DNA of 62,050 bases from Oscillospiraceae bacterium Zagget12 (lineage in GTDB: Bacteria > Bacillota > Clostridia > UBA1381): assembly GCA_001941225.1 (NCBI GenBank), contig MSHM01000023.1, positions 128,888-190,937 on the forward strand, read 5' to 3'. This document shows, in pieces, positions 16,057-25,824 of the stretch. Position numbers and translations under genes: made by a program. The notes beneath the pieces were generated by a model. The model was not told the origin of the DNA and did not search any database. It saw nothing but the letters and a program-made list of their open reading frames with translations. Every line of letters begins with the position of its first letter. Within the stretch, counting starts at the first letter, position 1.

Positions 16057-16815
16057 TTAATCAATTTTAGAGCCGCATTTGGTGCAGAACATTGTGCCCG
16101 GAGCGTTTTCTGTTTCGCATACGGGGCATTTTACAGGCTCGCCCGAATTTTCATCAATCTGCGGCTTGGACGCGAACACGGGTTTTCTCGCGTATTCGTA
16201 AAAGCCCGCGCGTACAAGTCCCAGGAACATAGGCGCGAACAATCCGTAAATCAGCGCCAGCAGGGAGCTGATTATTCCGAATACCACTCCGACATACGGA
16301 ATCATAGCGAGAAGTGCGAGTATAAACTCTGCAATGAAGTACGCTATAGACGGGACTATAACGGCTATGAACAAATTCAGCTTATAACCCTTTGTGTCCC
16401 GCATTGATTTTTTGAGAGCGTCAAGCGCGCCGACGCTCTTTTCCTCGTTGAGGATATACGGCGTGAACGCGTATGCCATACTTTTGTAAACAGCTATAAA
16501 CGGTCCCGCGATGGGAATAAGGCACCACAGCACAATCCACAGCTTTCTCCAGCACATTCCGCCCGCTACGTGCTTGAAATCCTTAAAGCCGCTTAAAAGC
16601 TGATTTGACGAAACCTCCTGTTCGTTGTAGCCGGCAAGATATACCGAGTACATTCCGGCATTAAGAGCCGCGATGACGGGTATTGTTACTATCGGCAGCA
16701 CGCCGAATATAAGTATAAGTATCGATAGAAGTCCGCTCAAAAGTGAAAGTCCCCATATTTTGAACGGCAGCTTTGCCATAATGTTTAATGTTCTTTTGTA
16801 AATTGAACCAACCAT
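16057..16815 (-). CDS. Polytopic membrane protein with C-terminal zinc ribbon
   Basis: 252 aa; function unknown. At least four to five hydrophobic segments (about 20-45, 50-75, 100-125, 150-180, 185-215) resemble the glycerophosphoryl-diester-phosphodiesterase-membrane/DUF975-like architecture. They are followed by a short linker and a zinc-ribbon tail CPVC-x14-CTKC. Such ribbons in Bacillota membrane proteins are cytoplasmic. The start is ATG 16815, 6 nt after GGAGG; upstream in-frame codons lie before that site. It is transcribed alone, converging with the M14 peptidase gene. The 170 bp upstream hold no recognisable gene. Confidence 0.75.
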   Translation of the reverse strand: MVGSIYKRTLNIMAKLPFKIWGLSLLSGLLSILILIFGVLPIVTIPVIAALNAGMYSVYLAGYNEQEVSSNQLLSGFKDFKHVAGGMCWRKLWIVLWCLIPIAGPFIAVYKSMAYAFTPYILNEEKSVGALDALKKSMRDTKGYKLNLFIAVIVPSIAYFIAEFILALLAMIPYVGVVFGIISSLLALIYGLFAPMFLGLVRAGFYEYARKPVFASKPQIDENSGEPVKCPVCETENAPGTMFCTKCGSKID

Positions 16816-16985
16816 TTTAATCCTCCGTTCCGCCGCCAACGGCGGCATAAATTATAACGCGAAAAAGAAACAAGCAGATTGCCGTTATGAGAGACGACGG
16901 CGTATAAATATACTCCGAGTCTCGAATAATGGTGAGATGCGCAGATTATTTTTCGCGTTAATCCTCCCATTAATTATTTACTCAA

Positions 16986-17678
16986 TTATTTTCCTTGTCC
17001 GTAATATGCGTTTGCGCCGTGTTTTCTGTAATAGTGCTTATCCTTGAGCTCCTGCGGAGCCTCCTTTACATCGGGATTGATTGTTTCCGTGCGAGCCGCC
17101 ATTTTTGCGACCTCCTCGAGAACCACCGCATTGTGAACGGCGTCCATACCGTCCTTGCCCCAGGTAAAGGGTCCGTGATTTTTGCAGAGAACAGCGGGCA
17201 TAGCCTCGTAGTCCTTATCCTTGAAGAAGTCCACAATCAGCACGCCGGTGTTTTTCTCGTATGCCTCATCGATTTCCTCCTTTGTCAGATTTCTTACGCA
17301 CGGAATTTCTCCGTACATATAGTCCGCGTGTGTTGTGCCGTAGCAGGGTATGCCGCGTCCCGCCTGCGCCCAGCTTGTCGCCCACGGCGAATGAGTATGT
17401 ACAATGCCGCCGATATTCGGAAATGCTTTGTACAGCTCAACGTGCGTTGCCGTGTCTGAGGACGGATTATATCTGCCCTCGATTTTGTTTCCGTTAAGGT
17501 CCACAATTACCATATCCTCCGGCTGTAATTTGTCGTAATCCACACCGGACGGCTTGATTGCGAAATAGCCGATTTCTCGGTCAATCTCGCTGACGTTGCC
17601 CCATGTGAATGTGACAAGCCCATGCTTTGGGAGCTGCATATTCGCCTCATACACTCTTTTTTTCAACTCTTCCAACAT
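16986..17678 (-). CDS. araD: L-ribulose-5-phosphate 4-epimerase
   Basis: 230 aa; class II aldolase/epimerase that converts L-ribulose-5-P to D-xylulose-5-P at the end of L-arabinose catabolism. Recognisable segments: [12 protein letters not shown], the phosphate-binding [17 protein letters not shown], the zinc-binding HTHS, and HGPFTWG near the C-terminus. Length and C-terminal [15 protein letters not shown] are typical of bacterial AraD. It lies 19 nt downstream of araB with its own AGGAGG site, so the two are one operon. araA (isomerase) is not in the window. Confidence 0.95.
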   Translation of the reverse strand: MLEELKKRVYEANMQLPKHGLVTFTWGNVSEIDREIGYFAIKPSGVDYDKLQPEDMVIVDLNGNKIEGRYNPSSDTATHVELYKAFPNIGGIVHTHSPWATSWAQAGRGIPCYGTTHADYMYGEIPCVRNLTKEEIDEAYEKNTGVLIVDFFKDKDYEAMPAVLCKNHGPFTWGKDGMDAVHNAVVLEEVAKMAARTETINPDVKEAPQELKDKHYYRKHGANAYYGQGK

Positions 17679-17697
17679 ATTATTATCCCTCCTAAAA

Positions 17698-19290
17698 TCA
17701 TTTCATATTTTCCACGGCAGCCTTTTCAATCGGCAGACCCTTGCTGTAACGCTCGGCAAACTCGTTAAAGCCGTTTACGTCGTCGGCGTCGGGCGAGAGA
17801 GTGTAAACCTCTCCGTTTGCAAATACCTTGTTGTTAAGGAAATCGGTAAGCGTTTCGCCGTCGTCCTTCGCGCGCATATATGACGCCAAAAGCGCAATGC
17901 CCCACGCGCCGCCCTCGCCTGCCGTTTCCATAAGCGATACGGGCGTGTTCATAGCCGCCGCCATAAATTTCTGACCTACGTCCTTTGTTTTAAACAGTCC
18001 GCCGTGACCGAACATCTTGTCTATTTCCACATTTTCCTTTGCCAGAATATCCATACCGAGCTTAAGCGTGCCGAGCGCGGAATAAAGATGAGTTCTCATC
18101 ATATTCGCAAGATTGAATTTGCTGTCGGGAGTGCGTACAAATAACGGACGTCCCTCCGCCATATGAGTTATATTCTCGCCGGAAAAATAGTTGTAGGAAA
18201 TAAGTCCGCCGCAGTCCGCGTCGCCCTCAAGCGCCTTGAAATAAAGCAAGTCGTATAATTTCGGCGTGCTTATTTCAACGCCGAGTTCCTCGGCAAATTC
18301 GCGGAAAATATTTACCCACGCGTTGATGTCCGATGTGCAGTTGTTTACGTGTACCATTGCCACGTCATCGCCCACGGGCGTTGTAACTATGTCGATTTCG
18401 GGATACGCTTTTTCAAGCGGTTTTTCCAGTACCACCATAGCGAATACCGACGTGCCCGCCGATACGTTTCCGGTGCGCTTTGTTATGCTGTTTGTGGCGG
18501 TCATACCGGTGCCCGCGTCGCCCTCCGGCGGACAAAGGGGAATACCCGCTTGCAGATTGCCGGACGGGTCGAGCAGCTTTGCGCCCTCCTCCGTAAGAGT
18601 GCCGGCGCTATCGCCCGCGATAAGCACCTTCGGAAGAATATCGGAAATATTCCATTCAAAACCTTTCGGAGCGATAAGCGAATTGAATTTTTCAATCATA
18701 TCCGAATTATAATTTCTTGTTTTGCTGTCAATGGGGAACATACCGGACGCCTCGCCGACGCCAAGCACAAATTCGCCCGTCAATTTCCAGTGGATATATC
18801 CGGCAAGTGTGGTGAGGTATTTGATATTTCCGACGTGCTCCTCGCCGTTTAAAACAGCCTGATAAAGATGCGCTATGCTCCAGCGTTCGGGAATGTTGAA
18901 ATTAAACAGCTCCGTAAGCTCCGCCGCCGCCTTGCCCGTTATGCTGTTTCTCCAGGTGCGGAACGGCACAAGCAGCTCGCCGTCGGCGTTAAACGCCATA
19001 TAGCCGTGCATCATAGCGCTGAAACCTATCGCGCCTATAGTCGTGAGCGTAACGCCGTATTTATTCTTCACGTCCGCCGCCATATCCGCGTAGCAGTCTT
19101 GAAGTCCCGTCCATATATCCTCCAAGCTGTATGTCCATATGCCGTTTTCAAGACGGTTTTCCCAATCGTGGCTGCCTGAGGCAATCGGCTTATTTGTGTC
19201 GTCCACAAGCACCGCCTTTATTCTCGTTGAGCCGAACTCAATGCCGAGCGAGGTTTTTCCGCTCTCTATAGCAATTTTTGTCTGTTCCAT
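17698..19290 (-). CDS. araB: FGGY-family kinase, probable L-ribulokinase
   Basis: 530 aa; phosphorylates L-ribulose with ATP. N-terminal ATPase-fold motif [16 protein letters not shown] (about residues 16-31), a sugar-binding [10 protein letters not shown] segment, [13 protein letters not shown] (adenosine/phosphate motif) and the [13 protein letters not shown] plus [13 protein letters not shown] motifs of the C-terminal half. Pairing with araD identifies the pathway. The start has a GGAGG ribosome site 5 nt upstream. An exact substrate other than ribulose is possible within FGGY kinases, but the araD neighbour makes it unlikely. Confidence 0.9.
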   Translation of the reverse strand: MEQTKIAIESGKTSLGIEFGSTRIKAVLVDDTNKPIASGSHDWENRLENGIWTYSLEDIWTGLQDCYADMAADVKNKYGVTLTTIGAIGFSAMMHGYMAFNADGELLVPFRTWRNSITGKAAAELTELFNFNIPERWSIAHLYQAVLNGEEHVGNIKYLTTLAGYIHWKLTGEFVLGVGEASGMFPIDSKTRNYNSDMIEKFNSLIAPKGFEWNISDILPKVLIAGDSAGTLTEEGAKLLDPSGNLQAGIPLCPPEGDAGTGMTATNSITKRTGNVSAGTSVFAMVVLEKPLEKAYPEIDIVTTPVGDDVAMVHVNNCTSDINAWVNIFREFAEELGVEISTPKLYDLLYFKALEGDADCGGLISYNYFSGENITHMAEGRPLFVRTPDSKFNLANMMRTHLYSALGTLKLGMDILAKENVEIDKMFGHGGLFKTKDVGQKFMAAAMNTPVSLMETAGEGGAWGIALLASYMRAKDDGETLTDFLNNKVFANGEVYTLSPDADDVNGFNEFAERYSKGLPIEKAAVENMK

Positions 19291-19344
19291 ATTTTCCTCC
19301 TTTTTTGTTATTTACGCACAAATTAAAAGATTTTATCAAATTCA

Positions 19345-19372
19345 ATTATAACATTTTTTCATAAATTATCAA
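19345..19372 (-). promoter_or_regulatory. Promoter of araB-araD
   Basis: On the minus strand TTGATA (19367-19372), 16 nt, TATAAT (19345-19350), with an extended TGT before the -10. The leader is about 50 nt. No AraR-type operator was recognised with confidence. Confidence 0.68.
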
Positions 19373-19408
19373 TATAAATCAGAAAATTTGTTAAATATTT
19401 TTCAAAAG

Positions 19409-19437
19409 TTGCAATCCGTCGGGAAATATGATATACT
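19409..19437 (+). promoter_or_regulatory. Promoter of the DUF815-secreted protein operon
   Basis: TTGCAA (19409-19414), 17 nt, TATACT (19432-19437). Transcription would begin near 19444, immediately upstream of the ribosome site GGAAGG. Confidence 0.72.
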
Positions 19438-19466
19438 AAAAGAAAGATTTTTGGAAGGTGACACAT

Positions 19467-20633
19467 TTGGATTTATTCATATTCAATAAAATAGAGGACG
19501 ATAACTGCATCAGAGGAGTTTTGGAAAAGGATAATGTCGCAGTATTGCGTAATATAATAGAATTTTCGGAAACGGAGGGCGTTACAAACAGCGCCATAAG
19601 GGAATATGTGGCGTCGCGCCTTGCCAATGACGATAATATACTTTCGCGTTTGGCGCAGTCCGATAAGCGCATAGGCGACGACCTTTACAGAATCGCCCTG
19701 ATGGATATTGAACAGATATACAAAAAGCTGTTCTCGATTACAATAAAATATAAGCCGTCGGGAAACAAAATCGGTTTTTACGGCGGATATGTGGAGTCTA
19801 TAAAATCTATAACCGAATCTCGTTCCGCCAAGGAGCTGCTTAATTCGCTTATAGAGCATTACAGAAGACTCGGCAGCGGAATACTTGCCAAGTATACCGC
19901 GTTTAAGTATGACGGAGCTCTTACGGGTGTTTCCGAAACCGACACCATCACATTTGACTCGCTTGTCGGAATAGAGTATCAAAAGCAGGCGCTTATTGAT
20001 AATACAAAGGCGTTTTTAAGCGGCAAGGCGGCAAACAATGTTCTGCTCTTCGGCGACAGAGGCTCGGGCAAATCCTCGTCGGTAAAGGCGCTTTTGAATA
20101 TGTTCTGCGACGAGGGACTTCGCATTGTCGAGATGCCCAAGCACTGCATAAAGGATATACCCAATCTGTCAAAGACGCTTGCTCAGAATCCGAATAAGTA
20201 CATAATTTTTTTGGACGACCTTACCTTTGAGTCCCACGAAACGGAATACAGAGATTTAAAGGTCGCTATGGAGGGACAGCTCCAGGCAAATCCCGAAAAT
20301 GTGCTTATATACGCGACGTCAAACCGCAGACATCTTATCCGCGAGAATTGGTCGGATAGGGAGGGCGGCGAAATTCACGTAAACGACCAGCTCCAGGAAA
20401 CGCTGTCGCTGTCGGAGCGATTCGGAATAAGCCTTGTGTTCTCCGCTCCGAACCAAAAGGAGTACCTGAACATAGTTTCCGAGATGCTTAAGAAGTACGG
20501 CGTTGAGATGAACGCCGATATAGAAAAGCAGTCGGTGGTATGGCAGATGAATTACGGAGGACGCAGCGCGAGATGCGCAAAGCAGTTTGTAACCTCTTAT
20601 GTTGCCAATTTAAAGGGAAAGGAAGATGTATAA
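19467..20633 (+). CDS. DUF815 family AAA ATPase
   Basis: 388 aa; cytoplasmic AAA-type ATPase of the DUF815 family, whose role is unknown. An N-terminal helical region (about 1-160) precedes the ATPase core with the entry motif FDSLVGIEYQKQ, Walker A GDRGSGKSS (about residue 198), Walker B YIIFLDDLTFE, and sensor region IYATSNRRHLI. The C-terminal lid ends in NYGGRSARCAKQF. The start is probably TTG 19467: GGAAGG lies about 10 nt upstream, whereas GTG 19458 directly abuts it. It overlaps the next gene by one base, so translation of the secreted protein is coupled to this ATPase. Confidence 0.85.
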   Translation: MDLFIFNKIEDDNCIRGVLEKDNVAVLRNIIEFSETEGVTNSAIREYVASRLANDDNILSRLAQSDKRIGDDLYRIALMDIEQIYKKLFSITIKYKPSGNKIGFYGGYVESIKSITESRSAKELLNSLIEHYRRLGSGILAKYTAFKYDGALTGVSETDTITFDSLVGIEYQKQALIDNTKAFLSGKAANNVLLFGDRGSGKSSSVKALLNMFCDEGLRIVEMPKHCIKDIPNLSKTLAQNPNKYIIFLDDLTFESHETEYRDLKVAMEGQLQANPENVLIYATSNRRHLIRENWSDREGGEIHVNDQLQETLSLSERFGISLVFSAPNQKEYLNIVSEMLKKYGVEMNADIEKQSVVWQMNYGGRSARCAKQFVTSYVANLKGKEDV

Positions 20634-21784
20634 TGAAAAGAAAATTTATATCAGCACTGCTCGCGGCTGTTATGATAGCGGGCACAACGGTATTCGCGCA
20701 GACTCTCACCGCTGAGGATAACGGCTCGGCGCTTGTTTTCGAGCGCGAGGGCGATACTATTGCGGTTTTGTCTTGCTATGACGATGACGGAGTTTTGTGC
20801 TACAGCAATAAGTATAAGTCGGAGGACGGCGAGTTTGCTCTCGATATACCCGAGCAGTACGAGAATATGAGGAAGAGAGTTTACTTCGTGGACACGAATG
20901 AATTTATCGATATTGAGACGGCGGACAACGCGTCGGCTGCTGAGGAGCCGACCGCAACCGAGGAGCCTACAGCTACCGAGGAGCCGACCGCTACCGAAAC
21001 GCCGTCGGCGACGGACGAGCCGACCGAAACAACGTCGTCCAAATATCCCTCTATTTACGAAAAGGCGCTTGACGCGATTTACGCGCCCGCGCTTGTGACG
21101 GAGGTAGAGATGAGCGTGAACAGTAACGATGAGGAAATTTATGCCGTTACGGTGTTCTATCAAGGCAAGGAGGTTAAGGTTGGAATTGAAACCGACCTTC
21201 AAATATCCACCGCGCCGGACGCGTATTCCTTTGCGGTGGGTGAAAATGCCGGAGTGCTTGAGGCGGGAGATGTTGTCAGTATGACGGCGAACTTATCCGG
21301 CGACACGATAACCCGAATTGACTTCCTGTTCAGACCGACTTCGGAGAACATTGCGACAGACAGCACGGATTACGGAACGAATTTTGAGGAGCTGTTTACC
21401 TCCGGCGGAAAGGTCGCGTCGCAGTGGTCGTATATAAAATACGGTGAAAAGCCGTCCTCCGACAGATACCAGTACGCTTTCGGCATTATCGGCAAAAAGA
21501 GCGGCTCAACGCTTACCCTTATAAATAAAGAGGGCAGTGAGGACGAGGCTATTGAGGTTGATTTCCAAAGCGACACCATAGTTTACAGCTGCGATGTGAG
21601 CGGCAAGGAATACGACTTTGAGATAGTCGATACGAACAGCATAGAAACGACGATTTCCGAGAGCGAGTTCAGAAAAACCGGAACGGTTGAGCTGACGGAC
21701 GATTACAGCTATAATTACGCGTTTGTAAGAATAGTGGACGGCACCGCTACCGAGATAATTTTGTATAACAATTACAACGAATAA
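20633..21784 (+). CDS. Secreted protein with Thr/Glu/Pro repeat linker
   Basis: 383 aa; not assigned to a family. A signal peptide covers about residues 1-22 (cleavage after TVFA). A short N-terminal beta-rich domain (to about 100) is followed by an EEPTAT-type low-complexity linker (about residues 103-135, encoded by imperfect 18-bp units at roughly 20942-21030), then a C-terminal beta-rich domain of about 240 residues that ends without an anchor. The ATG overlaps the stop of the DUF815 gene by one nucleotide. The linker suggests a spacer crossing or leaving the cell wall. A tight pairing with a DUF815 ATPase is unusual and could mean a shared pathway. Confidence 0.8.
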   Translation: MKRKFISALLAAVMIAGTTVFAQTLTAEDNGSALVFEREGDTIAVLSCYDDDGVLCYSNKYKSEDGEFALDIPEQYENMRKRVYFVDTNEFIDIETADNASAAEEPTATEEPTATEEPTATETPSATDEPTETTSSKYPSIYEKALDAIYAPALVTEVEMSVNSNDEEIYAVTVFYQGKEVKVGIETDLQISTAPDAYSFAVGENAGVLEAGDVVSMTANLSGDTITRIDFLFRPTSENIATDSTDYGTNFEELFTSGGKVASQWSYIKYGEKPSSDRYQYAFGIIGKKSGSTLTLINKEGSEDEAIEVDFQSDTIVYSCDVSGKEYDFEIVDTNSIETTISESEFRKTGTVELTDDYSYNYAFVRIVDGTATEIILYNNYNE

Positions 21785-21790
21785 AGAATA

Positions 21791-21828
21791 AAGACTGTTG
21801 ACGGCATAGCCTGTCAACAGTCTTTTTT
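21791..21828. terminator. Terminator between the secreted-protein gene and the glycosidase gene
   Basis: A 12-bp stem AAGACTGTTGAC/GTCAACAGTCTT (21791-21802 with 21813-21824) with a 10-nt loop and a T-run to 21828. It may also act on the converging minus-strand gene, whose stop is at 21832. Confidence 0.82.
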
Positions 21829-21831
21829 GCT

Positions 21832-22758
21832 TTAATTTAACTCAACCGAAACTTCCTTGTTTCTGTCGCATACAAGAATACCGTCCCTCACCTCAAGCTC
21901 GGCAACCTGTATAGATGTGCGGCGCTCATTTAAGGTAATGTCCTCGAGCATATTTTCTCTTCTGTCCGGATGCGTGAAATAAAATATATACGCTCTGCCG
22001 CCGCTCACGGCAACGTCCGCGTGGTTCGCCATAACGCCGTCATCCTTTCGCGTCCCGCCCTTTTCAAGAATACGGCTCGGCTGCTTGACCCAATTTGTGA
22101 GGTCGTCCGAGGAGTATACGTCAAGACCGTGCCAGCAGTCCGTTATGAGCCAGTATTTGCCGCAAAATTCAAACACATTCGGACCCTCGTGAGAAACGTC
22201 GTCTGCCGCGCAGCCCTTTACGGTCCAATTATATAAGTCGGAGCTGTCGGCGTAATATGTATGCGAGCCGTGCAGCTCGTCCTTGTACCACATTCTGAAA
22301 ACTCCGTCCTTCATTCTGAAAACACACGCGTCAATAACCTTTTCCGAGGAAAGATTAAGCTTACTCTCAAAGCTCCAGTCAATCAGATTTGACGAGGTGT
22401 AATGCAGAATATACCTGGGGTGTTTCCAGTCCGCCGGAATACCGGGGACATAGCTCACGTACATATGATACAGATTTTCATAGCGCAGAATTTCCGGCGC
22501 CCAGTATGTGTTTTTGCCGCTTTCATATTCAAGTCCTCGGCAAATCCCGATATATTCCCACGAATTTCCGTTGTCGCGGCTTTCCGCAATGCCTATGTCG
22601 GTTCCGTGAACCCACATCACGCCGCTCTCGTCTGCGGTTGCGCGGCGGGCGGTGTAGAGCATATAATGCGTGCGCGTTTCCTCGTTGTATATAACCACAG
22701 GGTCGGCGGCGCCGTTATACACGGGATCTGTAAATAATGGTGCGTTTGCTGTTTTCAT
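21832..22758 (-). CDS. GH43-like five-bladed beta-propeller glycosidase
   Basis: 308 aa; glycoside hydrolase resembling family 43 (GH43/117 clan-like), intracellular because no signal peptide is seen. Features: the N-terminal GAADPVVIY with the likely catalytic-base Asp, KNTYWAPEIL (the WAPE/WAPD motif of GH43), DACVFRMKDG, the acid Glu candidate in SHEGPNVFEF, and a His in ANHADVAV. A substrate of arabino- or related oligosaccharides is inferred from araB-araD about 2.5 kb away, not shown. The start is ATG 22758, after AAAGGA. It lies 36 nt downstream of the hydrogenase gene on the same strand and lacks a promoter of its own that I can see. Confidence 0.75.
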   Translation of the reverse strand: MKTANAPLFTDPVYNGAADPVVIYNEETRTHYMLYTARRATADESGVMWVHGTDIGIAESRDNGNSWEYIGICRGLEYESGKNTYWAPEILRYENLYHMYVSYVPGIPADWKHPRYILHYTSSNLIDWSFESKLNLSSEKVIDACVFRMKDGVFRMWYKDELHGSHTYYADSSDLYNWTVKGCAADDVSHEGPNVFEFCGKYWLITDCWHGLDVYSSDDLTNWVKQPSRILEKGGTRKDDGVMANHADVAVSGGRAYIFYFTHPDRRENMLEDITLNERRTSIQVAELEVRDGILVCDRNKEVSVELN

Positions 22759-22794
22759 ATCGGTATTTCCTTTCAAATTTCGGACGGCGCAGCT

Positions 22795-24267
22795 TTATTC
22801 TCTGTCCATATGAACCTTCATAAAGTCGTGGTCGGTGAGCATTTCCGTGATGTTGTCGTTATCCTTGCCCTTGATTTTCTTCATTCTCGCCATTTTCAGC
22901 TGCTGCAGCGGAGCTATTGAGCCGGGACCTGCCATACAGCCGCCCTCGCACGCCATACCCTCGATAATATCCTCGGGCAGCTTATTCGCGTTAAGCATCG
23001 CCAACGCGACCTTACATTCCTTAAGACCGCTGCAGCCCTTTGCCTTTATCTCGTCGGTGCAGCCCATTTCCTTAACGGCTTTCATAACAGCCTCGGTTAC
23101 GCCGCCCGCGCCCGAGAAACGTCTGCCGTATGATGTAGCCTCTGTCGGAGCCTCCGGACAGTTTACGGGGTCTATTCTTCTCGCGTCAAACAGCGTGTTA
23201 AGCTCCTCAAAGGTCATAACAGCGTCGGGACTTCCCTCAACGCCGAATTTAGCCTCTTCTTTCTTTGCCATACACGGACCTATAAAGACAATATACGCGC
23301 CGGGCATATTTTCTCTTATCCATCTTACCGTCGCAACCATCGGTGAAACCGTGTTCGACATTTTATCGACAAGCTTTGGATAATGCTTTCTTATCAGCGT
23401 GACAAACGCCGGACAACAGGAGGTCGTCATTTTTTCGCCGTTTTCGTGATTTTCGATAAGCTCCTTCGCCTCGTTAAAGGCAACGGCGTCCGCGCCGAGC
23501 GCGACCTCTACAACGTCGTCAAAGCCGAGCTCCTTTAAAGCGGTGATAATGCGTCCGACTGTAGCCTCCGAACCGAATTGACCCTCAACCGCGGGAGCGG
23601 GAATAGCCACAACCCTTGTATCCTTGTCGTTTATTTTTGATATTACCTCTGTTATTTGCGACATATCCGAAATCGCGCCGAAAGGACAAGCCGCCGCGCA
23701 GTGACCGCAGCTTACGCATTTGCTTTCGTCTATGTTCGCAAGTCTGTCGCCGCCTATTGTGATGGCGCCCACGTCGCAGCTCCTTTTGCAGGGACGCATA
23801 AGGTCTGCTATTGCGTGATAAGGACAAGCCTCGGCGCATCTTCCGCATTCGCGGCACTTTGTCTGGTCTATGTACGCGCCGCGTCCGGTGATTGTGATAG
23901 CGCCGAATGCGCAGGCGTTCTGACAAGCCTTTGCCATACATTTTTGGCAGTTCTCCGTCACCTGGAAACGATTAATCGGACAGCCCTCGCACGCGGCGGG
24001 AATAACCTGAATCGTGCCGGTTTTGACCTCTATGTTTTCTACGTTATGTACGGGAATGGGTGCCTTTCCCATCGCAAGCCTTACTCTTTGTCTGATAATT
24101 TCCCTTTCCTTGTACACGCAGCACCTAAACCGCGGAGTGGCGGTGGGTATAATTTTAAAAGGAATGTCCTCTATGGTTTCCTCGTTTAATTTATCGTTAA
24201 AAGCAAGCTCCGCGACCGCTCTTAACGCCTCATATTTCATTTGCCTTGTATCGCTGTTTCTTTCCAT
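22795..24267 (-). CDS. Monomeric [FeFe]-hydrogenase, group B-like
   Basis: 490 aa; H-cluster enzyme that interconverts protons and H2 with ferredoxin. An N-terminal region with a CEGCP/CQKC cysteine set (about residues 97-130) precedes two ferredoxin-type clusters (CRECGRCAEACP and CVSCGHCAAACP) and the catalytic domain. H-cluster motifs are complete: TSCCPAF (L1), IGPCMAKKEE (L2) and ACEGGCMAGPG (L3), so all four cysteine ligands and the proton-relay Cys are present. GPC in L2 and GCMAGPG in L3 point to the group B lineage rather than group A. The start is ATG 24267, 8 nt after GGGAG. Maturases HydEFG are not in the window. The cellular role of group B enzymes is poorly known. Confidence 0.9.
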   Translation of the reverse strand: MERNSDTRQMKYEALRAVAELAFNDKLNEETIEDIPFKIIPTATPRFRCCVYKEREIIRQRVRLAMGKAPIPVHNVENIEVKTGTIQVIPAACEGCPINRFQVTENCQKCMAKACQNACAFGAITITGRGAYIDQTKCRECGRCAEACPYHAIADLMRPCKRSCDVGAITIGGDRLANIDESKCVSCGHCAAACPFGAISDMSQITEVISKINDKDTRVVAIPAPAVEGQFGSEATVGRIITALKELGFDDVVEVALGADAVAFNEAKELIENHENGEKMTTSCCPAFVTLIRKHYPKLVDKMSNTVSPMVATVRWIRENMPGAYIVFIGPCMAKKEEAKFGVEGSPDAVMTFEELNTLFDARRIDPVNCPEAPTEATSYGRRFSGAGGVTEAVMKAVKEMGCTDEIKAKGCSGLKECKVALAMLNANKLPEDIIEGMACEGGCMAGPGSIAPLQQLKMARMKKIKGKDNDNITEMLTDHDFMKVHMDRE

Positions 24268-24306
24268 AACAAAATCTCCCTTATTGTTATATTTTCTACT
24301 AATATA

Positions 24307-24335
24307 AATATACACTATTTTGATGTAAAAGTCAA
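24307..24335 (-). promoter_or_regulatory. Promoter of the hydrogenase gene
   Basis: On the minus strand TTGACT (24330-24335), 17 nt, TATATT (24307-24312). It is divergent from the cca promoter. No Rex-like palindrome was found here. Confidence 0.72.
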
Positions 24336-24410
24336 TCGGTTGTGTGGCTTAAATAATGTTAATTTTATTGATTGAAGTATTACATTAAATTTACATTCGA
24401 CAAAAAGCTA

Positions 24411-24440
24411 TTGACACATACGGCATATTGGATTTATAAT
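24411..24440 (+). promoter_or_regulatory. Promoter of cca
   Basis: TTGACA (24411-24416), 18 nt, TATAAT (24435-24440). The leader is about 33 nt. Confidence 0.75.
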
Positions 24441-24480
24441 TTTTCCATAATTAAACGGTGGCGAAAGAAGGATAAGAGCT

Positions 24481-25824
24481 ATGGATTTGCGTCTGCCCGA
24501 AAGCGTTGTGAATATTTTAAGCCGGCTGGAAGAGGGCGGCTTTTCGGCGTTTGTCGCGGGAGGCGCGGTGCGCGATATGCTTATGGAAAAAACTCCGCAC
24601 GATTACGACATCGCCACAAGCGCAAGACCGAGCGACACCAAGGCGCTTTTCAAGCGCACAATAGACACGGGCATAAAGCACGGAACTGTTACCGTTGTTG
24701 AAAATAAGATTGGATATGAGGTTACAACCTACCGCCGCGACGGAGAATACGCCGACGGCAGGCACCCGAAAAGCGTGAGCTTTGTGAACAAGGCGAAGGA
24801 GGACTGCGCTCGGCGCGATTTTACAATAAACGCAATGATGTATAATCCGCGCGCGGGAATACTCGATTATTTCGGCGGCAGGGAGGATATAAAGAATAAA
24901 ATAGTAAGGTGCGTGGGCGATCCCGAGCAGAGGTTTAAGGAGGACGCTTTGAGAATGTTGCGCGCGGTCAGATTCAGCGCGGTGCTGTCCTTCAGAATTG
25001 AAGATAATACGTGGAGGGCAATCAAAAAATGCGCCGTATTGATAAAAAAGGTAAGCAGCGAACGAATCCTTGAGGAGATTAACAAAATACTCCTGTCGGA
25101 GAACCCCGACTATATAAGAAAGCTGCGCGAATGCGGACTGATGAGGTATATAATGCCGGAGCTTGAAAGATGTTTCGGCGAGCCGCAGAAAAACAAGTAT
25201 CACATATATGACGTGGGCGAGCATATTATGCATACGTTAAAGGGCGCGCCCGCCGATTTGACGCTGCGTTGGGCGGCGCTTATGCACGATATAGGCAAAC
25301 CCTGCTGCTCAAGCACCGACCAGAACGGCATAATACACTTTTACGGGCATCATAGGGAAAGCTGTAAAATAGCCGTCGATTTACTGCACAGACTTCGTAT
25401 GGACAACGACACCATACATGATATATCGGTGCTTGTGGAAAATCACGATGTGCGCATAGAGCCGTCGCCGCCGGCGGTAAAGCGAATGATGTCGCGCACG
25501 GGCGAGGTGCTGTTTGAAAAGCTGTTGCTTTTGCAGACCGCCGACAATATGGCGAAAAATCCCGAGCATTTTCCCGAAAAGAAAAAGCGCATAGACGGCG
25601 CTTATCATATTTATAAGGAGATACTCGCGGAAAGACAGCCGTATCTTGTATCGCATCTTGCCGTAAACGGAAAGGATTTGATACGCGCCGGCTACCGACC
25701 CGGCAGAGAAATAGGCGACGCGCTAAAGCGTATGATTGACGAGGTTATAATAAATCCCGAGCTTAACAACAGAGAATATTTGCTGAAAAGAGCAAAGGAA
25801 TACAGAAGAAAAAGGAAAGTCTGA
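24481..25824 (+). CDS. cca: CCA-adding tRNA nucleotidyltransferase with HD domain
   Basis: 447 aa; adds or repairs the 3' CCA of tRNAs. Class II nucleotidyltransferase head: FVAGGAVRDML (GGxVRD) and DYDIATSA (DxD metal ligands), then RRDFTINAM and the neck motif EDALRMLRAVRF. The C-terminal half has an HD phosphohydrolase domain with MHDIGKP and HHRES. The ribosome site is AAGGA 5' of ATG. Its last codons form the left arm of a terminator shared with the converging DUF2161 gene. Confidence 0.94.
   Translation: MDLRLPESVVNILSRLEEGGFSAFVAGGAVRDMLMEKTPHDYDIATSARPSDTKALFKRTIDTGIKHGTVTVVENKIGYEVTTYRRDGEYADGRHPKSVSFVNKAKEDCARRDFTINAMMYNPRAGILDYFGGREDIKNKIVRCVGDPEQRFKEDALRMLRAVRFSAVLSFRIEDNTWRAIKKCAVLIKKVSSERILEEINKILLSENPDYIRKLRECGLMRYIMPELERCFGEPQKNKYHIYDVGEHIMHTLKGAPADLTLRWAALMHDIGKPCCSSTDQNGIIHFYGHHRESCKIAVDLLHRLRMDNDTIHDISVLVENHDVRIEPSPPAVKRMMSRTGEVLFEKLLLLQTADNMAKNPEHFPEKKKRIDGAYHIYKEILAERQPYLVSHLAVNGKDLIRAGYRPGREIGDALKRMIDEVIINPELNNREYLLKRAKEYRRKRKV

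Noticed and set aside
24268-24410. A Rex operator in front of the hydrogenase
   Set aside because: TTGTTATATTTTCTACTAA lacks the right half of the Rex consensus.
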